27,374 bases of DNA, taken from the NCBI GenBank assembly GCA_900545245.1, contig UQYV01000045.1, forward strand, positions 1 through 27,374, read 5' to 3'. Shown piece by piece: positions 8,965 through 17,146 of this stretch. Origin of the DNA: an uncultured Bacteroidales bacterium. Its GTDB lineage: Bacteria > Bacteroidota > Bacteroidia > Bacteroidales > UBA932. The notes under the pieces are model-generated. The model was given only the letters and a program-made list of their open reading frames with translations. It did no database searches and was not told where the DNA came from. Each line of letters opens with the position of its first letter. Position 1 is the first letter of the stretch. Position numbers and translations under genes: made by a program.

Positions 8965-10476
8965 TCATCTTCCGTACTGCGCGTACTCGTTGTTGTCGAG
9001 CGCTCCACCGGAATAGGAAACCTGCACGGCAGGAATCGGGTAGTAGCGGTGGCACGGGAGTATGTTCTCCTTAATCTTTGACGAACGTGTCTGGGACTCC
9101 GTCACTTCGAACCAGGTTCCCCAGCGCACGAGGTCGAACTTCCTCTGGAACTCGCCGAAGAGCTCGCGTCCCCTCTCGACCTTGATTTCCTCCATGATGC
9201 GTTTCCAGTCGCGACGTGCGTATTCCCGGATGCCGGCACGCTTCTTAGGCATGTTCAGATAGCGCAGAGCCTCGTCCATGTCGTCCTGAAGCATGCAATG
9301 CGCCTCCGCAATCATGAGCACGACGTCGGCATAGCGGAAAATCTTGTAGTTGTTCGAGTCGTGGTTGGTCTGCATATTCGGACACCAGAACTTCGGGCCG
9401 AAGAAGGCGGTCAGGGATTTCGTGTTTATGGTGTTGAACTCCTGCCCGTTCCACTCCTGGACTATGGTCATCGCGCGCCTCTTGTCCGTGGCGGACGGAT
9501 TGGTCTCATCGAGAGGATAGATAGTGCTGATAGTGTAGCCGTTGGCCTGTGCCGGGGCGTAGGTCGTGGCATTGTCGCCGAGTTCCTCAATGACCACCCC
9601 GTCATACTTGTTGCCGCTGCGCTTGTACGGCATACAGAGGCAGGCAACATTGGAGGTGTAGCTCAGTCCGGCGGCAGAGTAGGTGTGCTGGACTTCGAGT
9701 ATGGACTCCGGAGTGTTCTTCATGCGGAACGGGATGTCTGAGAGAGGATATTGGTCGAGACTGCCATAGATGGACTCCACTTCCTTGCAGGCCGCAAGTG
9801 AAACGTCCCACCTCTTGTTCCACTGAGCGAGCTTGGAGAGCAGCACGTAGCCCACGGCGGCTCCGACCCTATTGTCGGAAATCTCGTTGGAGCGTACTTT
9901 TGAGAGGGACGGGAGGCAGCCCTGAAGGTCCGCTATGAGCCAGTCGCGGGTCTCGTCCGCCGACATTCTCGGAAGTTTCGCCACCTTGGCCAGCATGGCC
10001 TCATCAGCGACATCCTCCGTGTAGAAAGGCACGTCCCCGAAGAAACAGGTGAGAATCCAGTAGTAGAACGCCCTCATAATCTTGCCCTCTGCCACGAGCG
10101 GCGCCTTCACGTCTTCGTCAAGCGAAGAGCCTTCGATGCCGGCAATCGCGCCGTTGCAGTAGCGCACGCCCTGATAGCCGTATTTCCACACATCGGCTCC
10201 GAAACGCGGATTGGCCGGTGAGATGTCGAGAAACGCGTCCTGAGTCGACGAACGCGAATAGGCGAGGTCGGTGACGCACTCAGTGGCGAGCATCATCTTG
10301 TAGGAATATATGTCCTCCATCGGAATATAGCAGGTGTTCAGGGCCGCACGGCACTGCTGCGCGTTTTTGTAGAAGTTCCCTGAAGTGGCGAAGGTCGAGT
10401 CGTCCTCCTTCAGACTGCACGAAGGAAGAAAAACGGCCGCTGCCAAGAGTGATAGTATTATGTTTCTTGCTTTCAT
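8965..10476 (-). CDS. SusD/RagB-family nutrient-binding outer membrane lipoprotein
   Basis: This 503-residue lipoprotein has lipobox FLPSC (Cys20) followed by SLKEDD, which fits the Bacteroidetes lipoprotein export signal and predicts cell-surface display. Family hallmarks are visible. They are an early TPR-containing region with AEGKIMRAFYYW (129-140) and GDVPFY (147-152), then FRYADVVLMIAEAH (380-393), RAGIREYA (413-420) and VERGRELFGEFQRKFDLVRWG (433-453), and a C-terminal tail with YPIPA. It pairs with the SusC-like transporter 27 nt upstream as its hinged lid. Ligand specificity of SusD proteins cannot be read from sequence. Confidence 0.95.
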   Translation of the reverse strand: MKARNIILSLLAAAVFLPSCSLKEDDSTFATSGNFYKNAQQCRAALNTCYIPMEDIYSYKMMLATECVTDLAYSRSSTQDAFLDISPANPRFGADVWKYGYQGVRYCNGAIAGIEGSSLDEDVKAPLVAEGKIMRAFYYWILTCFFGDVPFYTEDVADEAMLAKVAKLPRMSADETRDWLIADLQGCLPSLSKVRSNEISDNRVGAAVGYVLLSKLAQWNKRWDVSLAACKEVESIYGSLDQYPLSDIPFRMKNTPESILEVQHTYSAAGLSYTSNVACLCMPYKRSGNKYDGVVIEELGDNATTYAPAQANGYTISTIYPLDETNPSATDKRRAMTIVQEWNGQEFNTINTKSLTAFFGPKFWCPNMQTNHDSNNYKIFRYADVVLMIAEAHCMLQDDMDEALRYLNMPKKRAGIREYARRDWKRIMEEIKVERGRELFGEFQRKFDLVRWGTWFEVTESQTRSSKIKENILPCHRYYPIPAVQVSYSGGALDNNEYAQYGR

Positions 10477-10503
10477 TTTCCTGAAATTTTAGGGTTCCTG
10501 CCG

Positions 10504-13500
10504 TCAAAATCTTGCCTGAATGCTGAAGACAATGGTGCGTGCCTTAGGATATGCTCCCATGTCGAGGCGGCGCAGGGTCGATGACTCGCTGTCGGAGCCC
10601 GAATAGGAGACGTCCGGGTCGAAACCATTGTACTTCTTCCAGAGGAGAAGGTTCTCGCCGCTGACACTCAGAGTGATGTCCTTCATCCACTTGATCTTTT
10701 CGGAAAGGTCGAAGGTGTAGCCGAGAGAGACGCTCTTGAGCCTTATGTAGGATGCGTCATACACCATCCTGTCGCTCGGAACGTCCTTGCTCATCGAGCC
10801 GCCGGCACGAGGATAGTCAGAGTCCGGATTGCGGACAGGGTGCCATGCGTTCACCATGTAGCGATACTGGTTGGTGTTGTTTCCGCCGGCCATGTAGAGT
10901 TCGGAGAAATTGTAGAGCTTGCCCCCGAAGGAATATGCGATATAGACTCCGAGCTTGAGGTTTCCGAAGAATGTGAAAGTGTTCTGGAATCCTCCGTAGA
11001 GCCACGGGTCGGCGTTGCCGAGATAGACAAGGTCGTTCTGGTCGAGGGTGCCGTCACCGTTGATGTCGTGGTAGCGCGGAGTTCCGAGATAGGAGGCGTA
11101 ATTGGCCTCGGTCAGGACTGACGCGGAGGTGTAGGCATGGGTGACCTCGTTGCGCTTGAACTCATCGAGATTGTGCCATACCCCGCCGTAGCGGAATCCC
11201 CAAAGGGAGTTGAGCGGATAGCCCTTCACGAATCCGTGCATCATGAACGGGTTGTTTCCGCCGGAGTCGGCCACGGAGATGTACTCGGATGTGCCGATAT
11301 CGTCGACGGTCTGGGTGTTGTGCGAGAGGGTGAGGTTCGTGGTCCATGTGAAGTTGCGGCGAACGATGTTGCGGCTCTCAATGGAAAGCTCGGCTCCGTA
11401 GTTGGAAGTGTTTCCGAGGTTCACGAAATGGGTGCTGAAACCCGTCTGGTCGGCGACGCGCACCTCCATAAGAAGGTCGCGGGTCTTGGAGACATAGCCC
11501 TCCGCCGTGATGTTGAGGCGGCTGTTGAAGAAGGACATGTCGACCGCGAGATTGTAGAGATCGGTCTTCTCCCACGTCAGGTCTGGGCTCGGGAGCTGTC
11601 CGCGGTAGTAGGCCGCTTCCTGACTGCCTCCGAAGATGTAGCCCTTGGAAGTTGATGTAAGCCTTTCGAGGCTTCTGTAGGCATCGACCGCATCATTTCC
11701 CGTGCGACCTGCGCTGAAACGGACAGCGAGATCGTCAATCCACCTCACCCTCTTGAGGAACTTCTCGTTCTTGACATTCCATTTCAGGGCCGCCGAAGGG
11801 AAGAATCCCCATTTATTGTTCGCCGCGAAGTTGGACGCCCCGTCGGCACGGCCTGTCACTGTAATATAGTAACGCGAACGGTAGCTCCAGTTGGCGCGTG
11901 CGAGCACCGACATCTTCATTGTCTTGAGCGTCGATGAAGACGGAACGAGGGTGTTCTTGTCTGTCACGCCGCCCATATTGTTCCACTTCACGGAATCCAC
12001 GAGATAGCCCGAGCCCGTGAGACCGAGAGAGTTGGAGACATAGCGGTAGGCGGTGAATCCCCCGAGAATGTCGAACTTGTGCCCGTTCCTCTTGAGATTG
12101 TATGTAATCGTATTCTCCGAAGAAAGCGTCATGTCGTCGCGCTCGGTTCTCGTTGCGTCTCCTCCCTCACCAGGGTTCTTTGCCGGAAGGGAGCTCGGGC
12201 TATAGATGAAATTGTGAGACTGGTAGCCGTAGAAAGAGTTGCTGCTGCGCAGCTTGAGATCCTTCACCGGTTCGATTTCAAGATAGACCGAATGGTTCTG
12301 GGACACCTTATTCATATAGCTGGTCTTGAGAGCGATGAGAGCCGTAGGGGGATTGTAGGTTGAGGAAACACCGTTTTCATCGTCCATTATGCTGTAGTCT
12401 GTCGTCTTGAGCAGCGGACTGAGGTACATCGTGGAGCGGATGCTCGTGCCTCCGAGGGACGCAACGTTCTTGTCCTGATGACGATAGGTGAACGAGCCCT
12501 TATAGCCGACCTTCAACCATTTGTAGAGCTGGCGGTCGAGGTTGATTCGTCCGGTATAGCGCCTCTGACCCGTATTCTTCACTATACCCTGCGTGTCGTT
12601 GTAGCCGAAAGAGGCGTAGTAGTTGCCACCCTTGGAGCCTCCGCTGACGGAGAGGTTGTAGTTCTGATAGACGGCAGTCCGCATGATTTCATGAATCCAG
12701 TCCGTGCCGTCCCCGAGCGAGAGCGGGTTCTTGTAGGGATACTTCGAGAGTGGGGCACCGTCAACGGCATCCTCGTTTGAGGACGTGAAATATGCGATAT
12801 CGTTGCGGTATTGGGCATATTCATACGCCTTCATAAGATCCAGTCCCTTAGGGAGCTGGCTAATTCCGGCCTCCGCCTTGAAGGTGATGCGCGGACGGTC
12901 TCCGGTGGCTCCCTGCCTGGTGGTGACGATAATGACTCCGTTTGAGCCCTTGGACCCATAAATAGCCGTCGAGGACGCATCCTTCAAAACAGAGATGGAC
13001 TCGATGTCGGCGGAATTGAGGTCTCCGAGGTCGGAAACTGCATCCATCACACCGTCGACAACGATAAGCGGCTCGTTGGAGGCGATAATCGAACGCGTCC
13101 CTCGGATGCGGATAGAAGTCGCCGCTCCCGGTTCGCCGGAAGTTGACATAATGTCCGCTCCCGCGATGCGTCCCTGAAGGGCCTGGTCAACCGAAAGGAC
13201 AGGCGCGTCCTTGATGTCGGCCATCTTCACGTTGGTGACGGAACCTGTAAGGTCCTGTCTGCGCACCGAGCCGTAGGCAATGGTCACTGCCTCGTTCAAG
13301 GTAAGGTTGCTGTCGGGAAACATCGCCACGGTGATGCTCTTGCCCTTTGCGGCATTAACGCGACTGTTCGCGAATCCGAGAAACTGGACTTCGAGAACAT
13401 CTCCAGCAGACACATTATTAATGGTAAACTGGCCTTTCGCGTCGGTGGTCGTGCCGTTTGACGTGCCGACAACAATCACAAAAGCGCCGGAGAGGGGTTC

Positions 13501-13626
13501 CCCGCCGTCATCGACAACGGTCCCCGAGACAGAAAAACGCGCTCCGTCATCCTGTGCCACCATCGTGAACGAGAGTGCCGGAAGAAGAAGCGCGGTTAAC
13601 GTCGCTATGATTAGTCTGATCTTCAT
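10504..13626 (-). CDS. SusC/RagA-family TonB-linked outer membrane transporter
   Basis: This 1040-residue TonB-dependent transporter forms the import channel beneath SusD. It has a signal peptide (about 1-24), then a carboxypeptidase-regulatory-like domain (31-103). The SusC-type junction LNEAVTIAYG (110-119) follows, then the plug (about 121-238) with LQGRIAGADI, IRIRGTRSI, VLKDASSTAIYG and GSNGVIIVTTRQG, and a long beta-barrel ending in aromatic FSIQARF. Length is typical. It opens the operon: a 197-nt gap separates it from the DUF6377 gene, whereas every later gap is short. No N-terminal anti-sigma-interacting (STN) domain is seen, so regulation by an ECF sigma/anti-sigma pair is unlikely. 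The nearby DUF6377 regulator is the better candidate. Confidence 0.96.
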   Translation of the reverse strand: MKIRLIIATLTALLLPALSFTMVAQDDGARFSVSGTVVDDGGEPLSGAFVIVVGTSNGTTTDAKGQFTINNVSAGDVLEVQFLGFANSRVNAAKGKSITVAMFPDSNLTLNEAVTIAYGSVRRQDLTGSVTNVKMADIKDAPVLSVDQALQGRIAGADIMSTSGEPGAATSIRIRGTRSIIASNEPLIVVDGVMDAVSDLGDLNSADIESISVLKDASSTAIYGSKGSNGVIIVTTRQGATGDRPRITFKAEAGISQLPKGLDLMKAYEYAQYRNDIAYFTSSNEDAVDGAPLSKYPYKNPLSLGDGTDWIHEIMRTAVYQNYNLSVSGGSKGGNYYASFGYNDTQGIVKNTGQRRYTGRINLDRQLYKWLKVGYKGSFTYRHQDKNVASLGGTSIRSTMYLSPLLKTTDYSIMDDENGVSSTYNPPTALIALKTSYMNKVSQNHSVYLEIEPVKDLKLRSSNSFYGYQSHNFIYSPSSLPAKNPGEGGDATRTERDDMTLSSENTITYNLKRNGHKFDILGGFTAYRYVSNSLGLTGSGYLVDSVKWNNMGGVTDKNTLVPSSSTLKTMKMSVLARANWSYRSRYYITVTGRADGASNFAANNKWGFFPSAALKWNVKNEKFLKRVRWIDDLAVRFSAGRTGNDAVDAYRSLERLTSTSKGYIFGGSQEAAYYRGQLPSPDLTWEKTDLYNLAVDMSFFNSRLNITAEGYVSKTRDLLMEVRVADQTGFSTHFVNLGNTSNYGAELSIESRNIVRRNFTWTTNLTLSHNTQTVDDIGTSEYISVADSGGNNPFMMHGFVKGYPLNSLWGFRYGGVWHNLDEFKRNEVTHAYTSASVLTEANYASYLGTPRYHDINGDGTLDQNDLVYLGNADPWLYGGFQNTFTFFGNLKLGVYIAYSFGGKLYNFSELYMAGGNNTNQYRYMVNAWHPVRNPDSDYPRAGGSMSKDVPSDRMVYDASYIRLKSVSLGYTFDLSEKIKWMKDITLSVSGENLLLWKKYNGFDPDVSYSGSDSESSTLRRLDMGAYPKARTIVFSIQARF

Positions 13627-13692
13627 AAGACTTTGTTATTAGTTCTTTGCAAAATTGGACAATTCCGAAGAAAAAAGACATAGGGGCACAGT

Positions 13693-13720
13693 CAAATATA
13701 GATTAAAATGATGTTACAAT
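13693..13720 (-). promoter_or_regulatory. candidate promoter for the susC operon
   Basis: On the minus strand TATATTTG (13700 down to 13693) matches the Bacteroidetes -7 element TAnnTTTG. An upstream ATTG (13720-13717) could serve as the -33 element, but it is separated by 16 nt rather than the usual 19-21. Transcription would start near 13686 and leave a leader of about 60 nt before the susC ATG. The -7 box is good and the -33 box is weak, as expected of a promoter needing an activator. Confidence 0.45.
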
Positions 13721-13772
13721 TTCGTTAAATCGAATATAACTTATTGATTACCAACGGATATATCCTCAAAGA

Positions 13773-13793
13773 GGCCGCACCTGCGGTGCAGCC
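13773..13793 (-). terminator. candidate terminator after the DUF6377 gene
   Basis: The inverted repeat GGCCGCACC (13773-13781) / GGTGCAGCC (13785-13793) has one mismatch and a 3-nt loop. It lies about 31 nt beyond the DUF6377 stop codon. On the minus strand it is followed by TCTTTG, a short U-rich tail. It would separate the regulator transcript from the susC promoter just downstream. Confidence 0.45.
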
Positions 13794-13823
13794 GAAATAT
13801 AGATACATATAGGTAATTATATG

Positions 13824-15356
13824 CTATATCATCGCGATTTTCGCCTCAAATTCGTCCTTCGAACAAAGAGCGGAACGCTTCAGCCGGGTACGGTAGGTGT
13901 AGACCGTATTGGGCGAGCATTTGAGGAATTTGGCAATCTTTCCGCTTTCGGTGATGCCGATTCGGATAGCCGCGAGTATGCGCAGTTCCTTGGGCAGCCG
14001 CCTTCCGTCTTCAAGCGAGAAACGGCTGTCTTCGGCAAGGAGTTCATTGACCCTTTCAACGAAGTCCGGATAAAGCCCGAGGAAAGTCTCGTCAAATATG
14101 CGATAGTAGTCCTCATACTCGCCATACAAGGCAGACGGGGAACGCAGAGCCTTCATCATGGCGTCAAACCCATCGGACTTTCCGAGGGCGCGCAACTCAT
14201 TGCGGGTCTCCCCTATGCGGTCGATGTAGTGGAGGGACAGTTCCATGTAGCGGAACACATATCCGTTCTTGATTTTGTTCGCGTCGATGAGCTTCCGGTT
14301 TGTGTCTTCAAGGCCGCGCTGAAGACTGAGCCCTCGCCGGAAGAGTATGAAGATGACTATCAGCAGCAGCGAGATGAAGCAGACACCGACAGTAAGCCAT
14401 ATAAAGCGCGTCCTCTCGACCCGGCGCGAGGTCTCAGTGATGATGAGCTTGGCCTTTCCGGTGTTGAGCAAACGCTTGCTGAAGTTGCCCGCCGTGACAT
14501 CCATAAGGTTCTGACTGATGTACTGTTCCGCCTTTCGGTACTGCCTGCGGTCATACAGCATCAGAGCAAGTTCATATAGTGACATATAGCCCCTCTCCGC
14601 GGCCATGAAGTCCTGCTCGGCACTACGCACCAGATAGTCGAAGCGCAGTTCCTCCTCACCGGCCGCCTCGTATATCTTGGCTATGCTGTAGGCTGCGGAC
14701 GCCTTGTAGTGATGTGTATTCTCTTCATTGTAGAGCCGTCCGAAAGCTTTGAGCGCAGCGTCCGTCTCACCGTTGTCACGAAGCAGCTGCGCCTTCACCC
14801 TGCGGGCGTAGAAGGAGGTGGAGTCAATTCCAAGATAGCGCCGGCGGGTCTGTTCCACGATTTTCTCATAGCGGTCGGCTTCAACCGTCCCCGAACCGGC
14901 ATCAGAGGCAAGTTCAGTGTAGAGCACTATACGACAGCTGAGCCAGTCCAGCAGGAGCGGACCTCCTCTCATGGCGGAAGTGTCGGTGTCGAGAAACATC
15001 CGCTCGGCAAGGGCGTTCTCGTTCTTGTCCAGGAGAATGCGGACCTTGGCCATACGAGAGAACAGTTCCTGACGGCTGTCGGAGGCAAGTTCTTCCATCA
15101 GACGCTGGTAGCGGAACACTGTGTCGCGGCTATAGTGATTGCTGCACAGATAGATTTTACGCGCAGTCTCCCATCTGAGCGAGTCTGTCGGGGCAGCCAC
15201 GAACACCTGCCCAAGCACAGCAATGCGCCGCTCCACGGAATCGCGGTACTCGTTCTGTCGCGCAATCGCAGCATCAAGCCCCTCCAGCCTCGCGCCATAC
15301 CTTCCGCACGAGACCATCAGCAAAGAAATCATCAGAGACTTCAATATTAATTTCAT
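13824..15356 (-). CDS. DUF6377-type membrane-anchored transcriptional regulator
   Basis: This 510-residue protein begins with a lipoprotein-like signal (LLMVSC, Cys17). A helical, TPR-like region follows (about 25-310; repeats such as KASAAYSIAKIYEAAGEEE). There is one membrane segment at about 317-339, a helical linker, and a C-terminal helix-turn-helix (about 468-492: GITESGKIAKFLKCSPNTVY). This is the layout of a one-component sensor: envelope sensing, single TM, cytoplasmic DNA-binding end. The residues after Cys17 (GRYGAR) lack the acidic export signal, consistent with staying at the inner membrane. It lies upstream of and co-oriented with the susC operon, and is divergent from the fimbrial operon. 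It most likely controls the PUL, but control of the fimbriae is equally possible on position. The DUF6377 assignment rests on overall architecture and the C-terminal region. Confidence 0.85.
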   Translation of the reverse strand: MKLILKSLMISLLMVSCGRYGARLEGLDAAIARQNEYRDSVERRIAVLGQVFVAAPTDSLRWETARKIYLCSNHYSRDTVFRYQRLMEELASDSRQELFSRMAKVRILLDKNENALAERMFLDTDTSAMRGGPLLLDWLSCRIVLYTELASDAGSGTVEADRYEKIVEQTRRRYLGIDSTSFYARRVKAQLLRDNGETDAALKAFGRLYNEENTHHYKASAAYSIAKIYEAAGEEELRFDYLVRSAEQDFMAAERGYMSLYELALMLYDRRQYRKAEQYISQNLMDVTAGNFSKRLLNTGKAKLIITETSRRVERTRFIWLTVGVCFISLLLIVIFILFRRGLSLQRGLEDTNRKLIDANKIKNGYVFRYMELSLHYIDRIGETRNELRALGKSDGFDAMMKALRSPSALYGEYEDYYRIFDETFLGLYPDFVERVNELLAEDSRFSLEDGRRLPKELRILAAIRIGITESGKIAKFLKCSPNTVYTYRTRLKRSALCSKDEFEAKIAMI

Positions 15357-15440
15357 CGTGTCATTAATTGCGTTATTAAATTTCTGCGGTTTTCAGAGTC
15401 TATCTCTTTACATGGAACACACATAAAATGAAAGACACGC

Positions 15441-15471
15441 CAAATTTAGTCAATTTGCACGATTTTCCAAC
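15441..15471 (-). promoter_or_regulatory. promoter of the DUF6377 gene with overlapping palindrome
   Basis: Read on the minus strand, GTTG (15471-15468), a 19-nt spacer and TAAATTTG (15448-15441) match the Bacteroidetes pattern TTTG-N19-TAnnTTTG at all but one defined base. Transcription should start near 15434. The -7 box forms one arm of a perfect inverted repeat, CAAATT (15441-15446) / AATTTG (15452-15457) with a 5-nt spacer, a plausible operator for repression or autoregulation. Confidence 0.6.
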
Positions 15472-15596
15472 AGCAAGTTTTCCGCCTCAGGGACATCCGG
15501 ACGCAGTGTTTTCCCTTAACGCACAGTTTAAAAACAATCAAAACACCTTAACTTACACCCTTGCCTACAAACAACTATAAATCAAATATTTAAGTA

Positions 15597-15605
15597 CCCC
15601 CCCCC
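15597..15605 (+). repeat. C9 homopolymer tract upstream of the fimbrial promoter
   Basis: Nine consecutive C residues stand in an AT-rich intergenic context, ending 21 nt before the -33 element of the plus-strand promoter. A run of this length is the kind of site that changes length by slipped-strand mispairing. It is outside any gene, so a length change would alter promoter geometry rather than a reading frame. Confidence 0.9.
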
Positions 15606-15626
15606 TGCAAATTTCGCCTCAAATGT

Positions 15627-15657
15627 TTTGATAGGTTAAAAATTAGTCTTAACTTTG
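15627..15657 (+). promoter_or_regulatory. promoter of the fimbrial operon
   Basis: TTTG (15627-15630), a 19-nt spacer and TAACTTTG (15650-15657) match the Bacteroidetes sigma-ABfr consensus (TTTG / TAnnTTTG, 19-21 nt apart) at every defined base. Transcription should start near 15664. No other match of this quality was found between here and the end of the window, so it probably drives the whole operon. Confidence 0.8.
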
Positions 15658-15687
15658 CAGTGTTTTGAAGAAATGAGAAACGACTAC

Positions 15688-15796
15688 GCCGGACTGATGA
15701 AAAAACTAAAAGAGAGCAGCGTCCGGCATACAGAGTGTTTATTGAGGCACCACAAAAGTAAAAGTGTGCGTGCGTGCCGTTATTGTATGGACGGCA
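15688..15796 (+). other. structured 5' leader of the fimbrial mRNA
   Basis: Two inverted repeats fall in the predicted leader. GCCGGAC (15688-15694) pairs with GTCCGGC (15721-15727) across a 26-nt loop. TGCCGT (15775-15780) pairs with ACGGCA (15791-15796) across a 10-nt loop and ends 21 nt before the first start codon. No known riboswitch class was recognised. Confidence 0.4.
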
Positions 15797-15817
15797 ATAT
15801 GTTTGTGTTGTGTGGCT

Positions 15818-17146
15818 ATGAGGAAACTTGTGTATTCTTTCCTTCTCACTGTTTTGCTGGCATATTCCGGTGAGGCATCCGCCCAGGATGGAACTTCACG
15901 CGGAAAAGTCGCATCCATATCCACAACGTCCGACAGTCAGGTTCACACCTACAGACTCTACTACCGGTGGAACGAGGTCGACATCGACCGAAGCTACCTC
16001 AACAATTCCGAAAACATCGAACAGATAGTCCGTCATCTGCAGCTTTCCCCGCATATTGACAGCATCGCCGTCTATTCCTACGCATCCCCTGAAGGCGTCT
16101 ACGAGCACAATGCAAATCTCGCTTCCGCCCGTGCAAAGGCGGCCAGACGCTTCATTCTGAAAAATCTCCCTGAAGACAGTAGTCTCAGCAAAAACGGCAT
16201 TTCGTTGCACCCTGTGGCAGAAAACTGGGACGGATTGCGCGAGGCCGTCGAAAAGGATTACCACCGTTGGGACAGGGACAGGGTCATTTCCATACTCGAC
16301 GACAAGAGAATCTCCGACGCGACGAGAGAGTGGCGTCTGCAGCAACTCGACGGCGGCATCAGCTGGAAATGGATGCGCATCCACCTTATGCCGAAACTCC
16401 GACTCGCCACTTGGGTATGCGTCTGGGAGAGCGTGCCTGTGCTCATTCCGGCCTTTCCTCATTTGAGCGAGGACATCCTCGAGAGTCATGACGGTTTCGA
16501 CCCCGTTGAAAGAGAGATACTTCCAGGCGAAGACGAACTCATACCAAACGCCCTTCTCGCTCCGACACCACTCAATCCGCAGCCTATGAAGGCTCCGAAA
16601 GGACGGAAATATTGGTATCCGGCCCTCAAGACCAACCTCCTTCTCGACGCCGCCACGGCCGTCAACGCCGAAATCGAATTCCCGATTGGCAAACATTTCT
16701 CAATCCTCGTGGAAGACATCTTCCCTTGGTGGAGTTGGGGTCCGAACAAAAAGAAATATTGCTTCCAGATGTGGACAATGGGAATAGAGCCTCGCTGGTG
16801 GTTCAAACGCAGCGACAAAAAAGACTACCTCAGCGGACATTTCCTCGGAGTATACGGAATGGCAGGAAAATACGACTTCCAGTGGGACACGAAGCTCTGC
16901 TATCAGGGTGAATACTGGTCGGCAGGACTCAGCTACGGATATGCCCTTCCTGTCTGCAAATGGATGAATATGGAGTTCTCGATTTCAGCAGGATTCCTCC
17001 GAAGCGACTACCGCCACTACCAGCCGGACCCGAACTACGAACACCTCTACATCGACAAGTACAAGACCGGAGTTTTCTCCTGGTTCGGTCCGACAAAAGC
17101 GAAGATTTCGCTCGTCATCCCAATCGGAAAGGATTCACACAAATGA
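15818..17146 (+). CDS. OmpA-like/DUF3575 outer membrane protein of the fimbrial locus
   Basis: This 442-residue exported protein has a signal peptide of about 22 residues (ending GEASAQ). The N-terminal half holds an OmpA-C-like segment, IAVYSYASPEGVYEHNAN (83-100) followed by LASARAKAARRF, which in OmpA domains contacts peptidoglycan. The C-terminal part (about 265-442) is DUF3575: YPALKTNLLLDAA, then alternating aromatic strands (FPWWSWG, EPRWWF, HFLGVYG, SYGYALPV) and the closing FGPTKAKISLVIPIG. This looks like an outer-membrane beta-barrel. Such genes commonly open fimbrillin operons in Bacteroidales. A role in fimbria assembly or envelope anchoring is my inference. The ATG at 15818 was chosen because the upstream extension has no place in the signal peptide. 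It overlaps the next gene by 4 bp (ATGA). Confidence 0.87.
   Translation: MRKLVYSFLLTVLLAYSGEASAQDGTSRGKVASISTTSDSQVHTYRLYYRWNEVDIDRSYLNNSENIEQIVRHLQLSPHIDSIAVYSYASPEGVYEHNANLASARAKAARRFILKNLPEDSSLSKNGISLHPVAENWDGLREAVEKDYHRWDRDRVISILDDKRISDATREWRLQQLDGGISWKWMRIHLMPKLRLATWVCVWESVPVLIPAFPHLSEDILESHDGFDPVEREILPGEDELIPNALLAPTPLNPQPMKAPKGRKYWYPALKTNLLLDAATAVNAEIEFPIGKHFSILVEDIFPWWSWGPNKKKYCFQMWTMGIEPRWWFKRSDKKDYLSGHFLGVYGMAGKYDFQWDTKLCYQGEYWSAGLSYGYALPVCKWMNMEFSISAGFLRSDYRHYQPDPNYEHLYIDKYKTGVFSWFGPTKAKISLVIPIGKDSHK

Larger units (their letters stand above)
15357..15817. other. divergent regulatory region between regulator and fimbrial operon
   Basis: This 461-bp AT-rich stretch has no convincing gene. 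From left to right it holds the regulator leader, a minus-strand promoter with an overlapping inverted repeat (15441-15471), a C9 run (15597-15605), a plus-strand promoter (15627-15657) and a leader of about 155 nt with two small hairpins. A 66-codon ATG frame (15673-15873) runs through the leader and overlaps the next gene out of frame. It is rich in Lys, Arg, His and Cys and I do not call it a gene. Confidence 0.8.

Noticed and set aside
8933..9055. N-terminal extension of the first DUF5689 protein
   Set aside because: It would overlap susD and put an Arg-rich segment before a clean lipoprotein signal.
15491..15728. Invertible promoter flanked by inverted repeats
   Set aside because: CCGGAC-type matches flank the promoter but are only about 6 bp with mismatched edges, too short for known Bacteroidales invertases, and no recombinase gene is nearby.
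15673..15873. Small gene of 66 codons in the fimbrial leader
   Set aside because: Overlaps the next gene by 56 nt, has no recognisable family and an odd Cys/His/Arg content; kept only as a leader observation.
16960..17142. N-terminal extension of the DUF5119 protein
   Set aside because: It lies inside the DUF3575 coding region, and the ATGA overlap at 17143 gives a proper lipoprotein signal.
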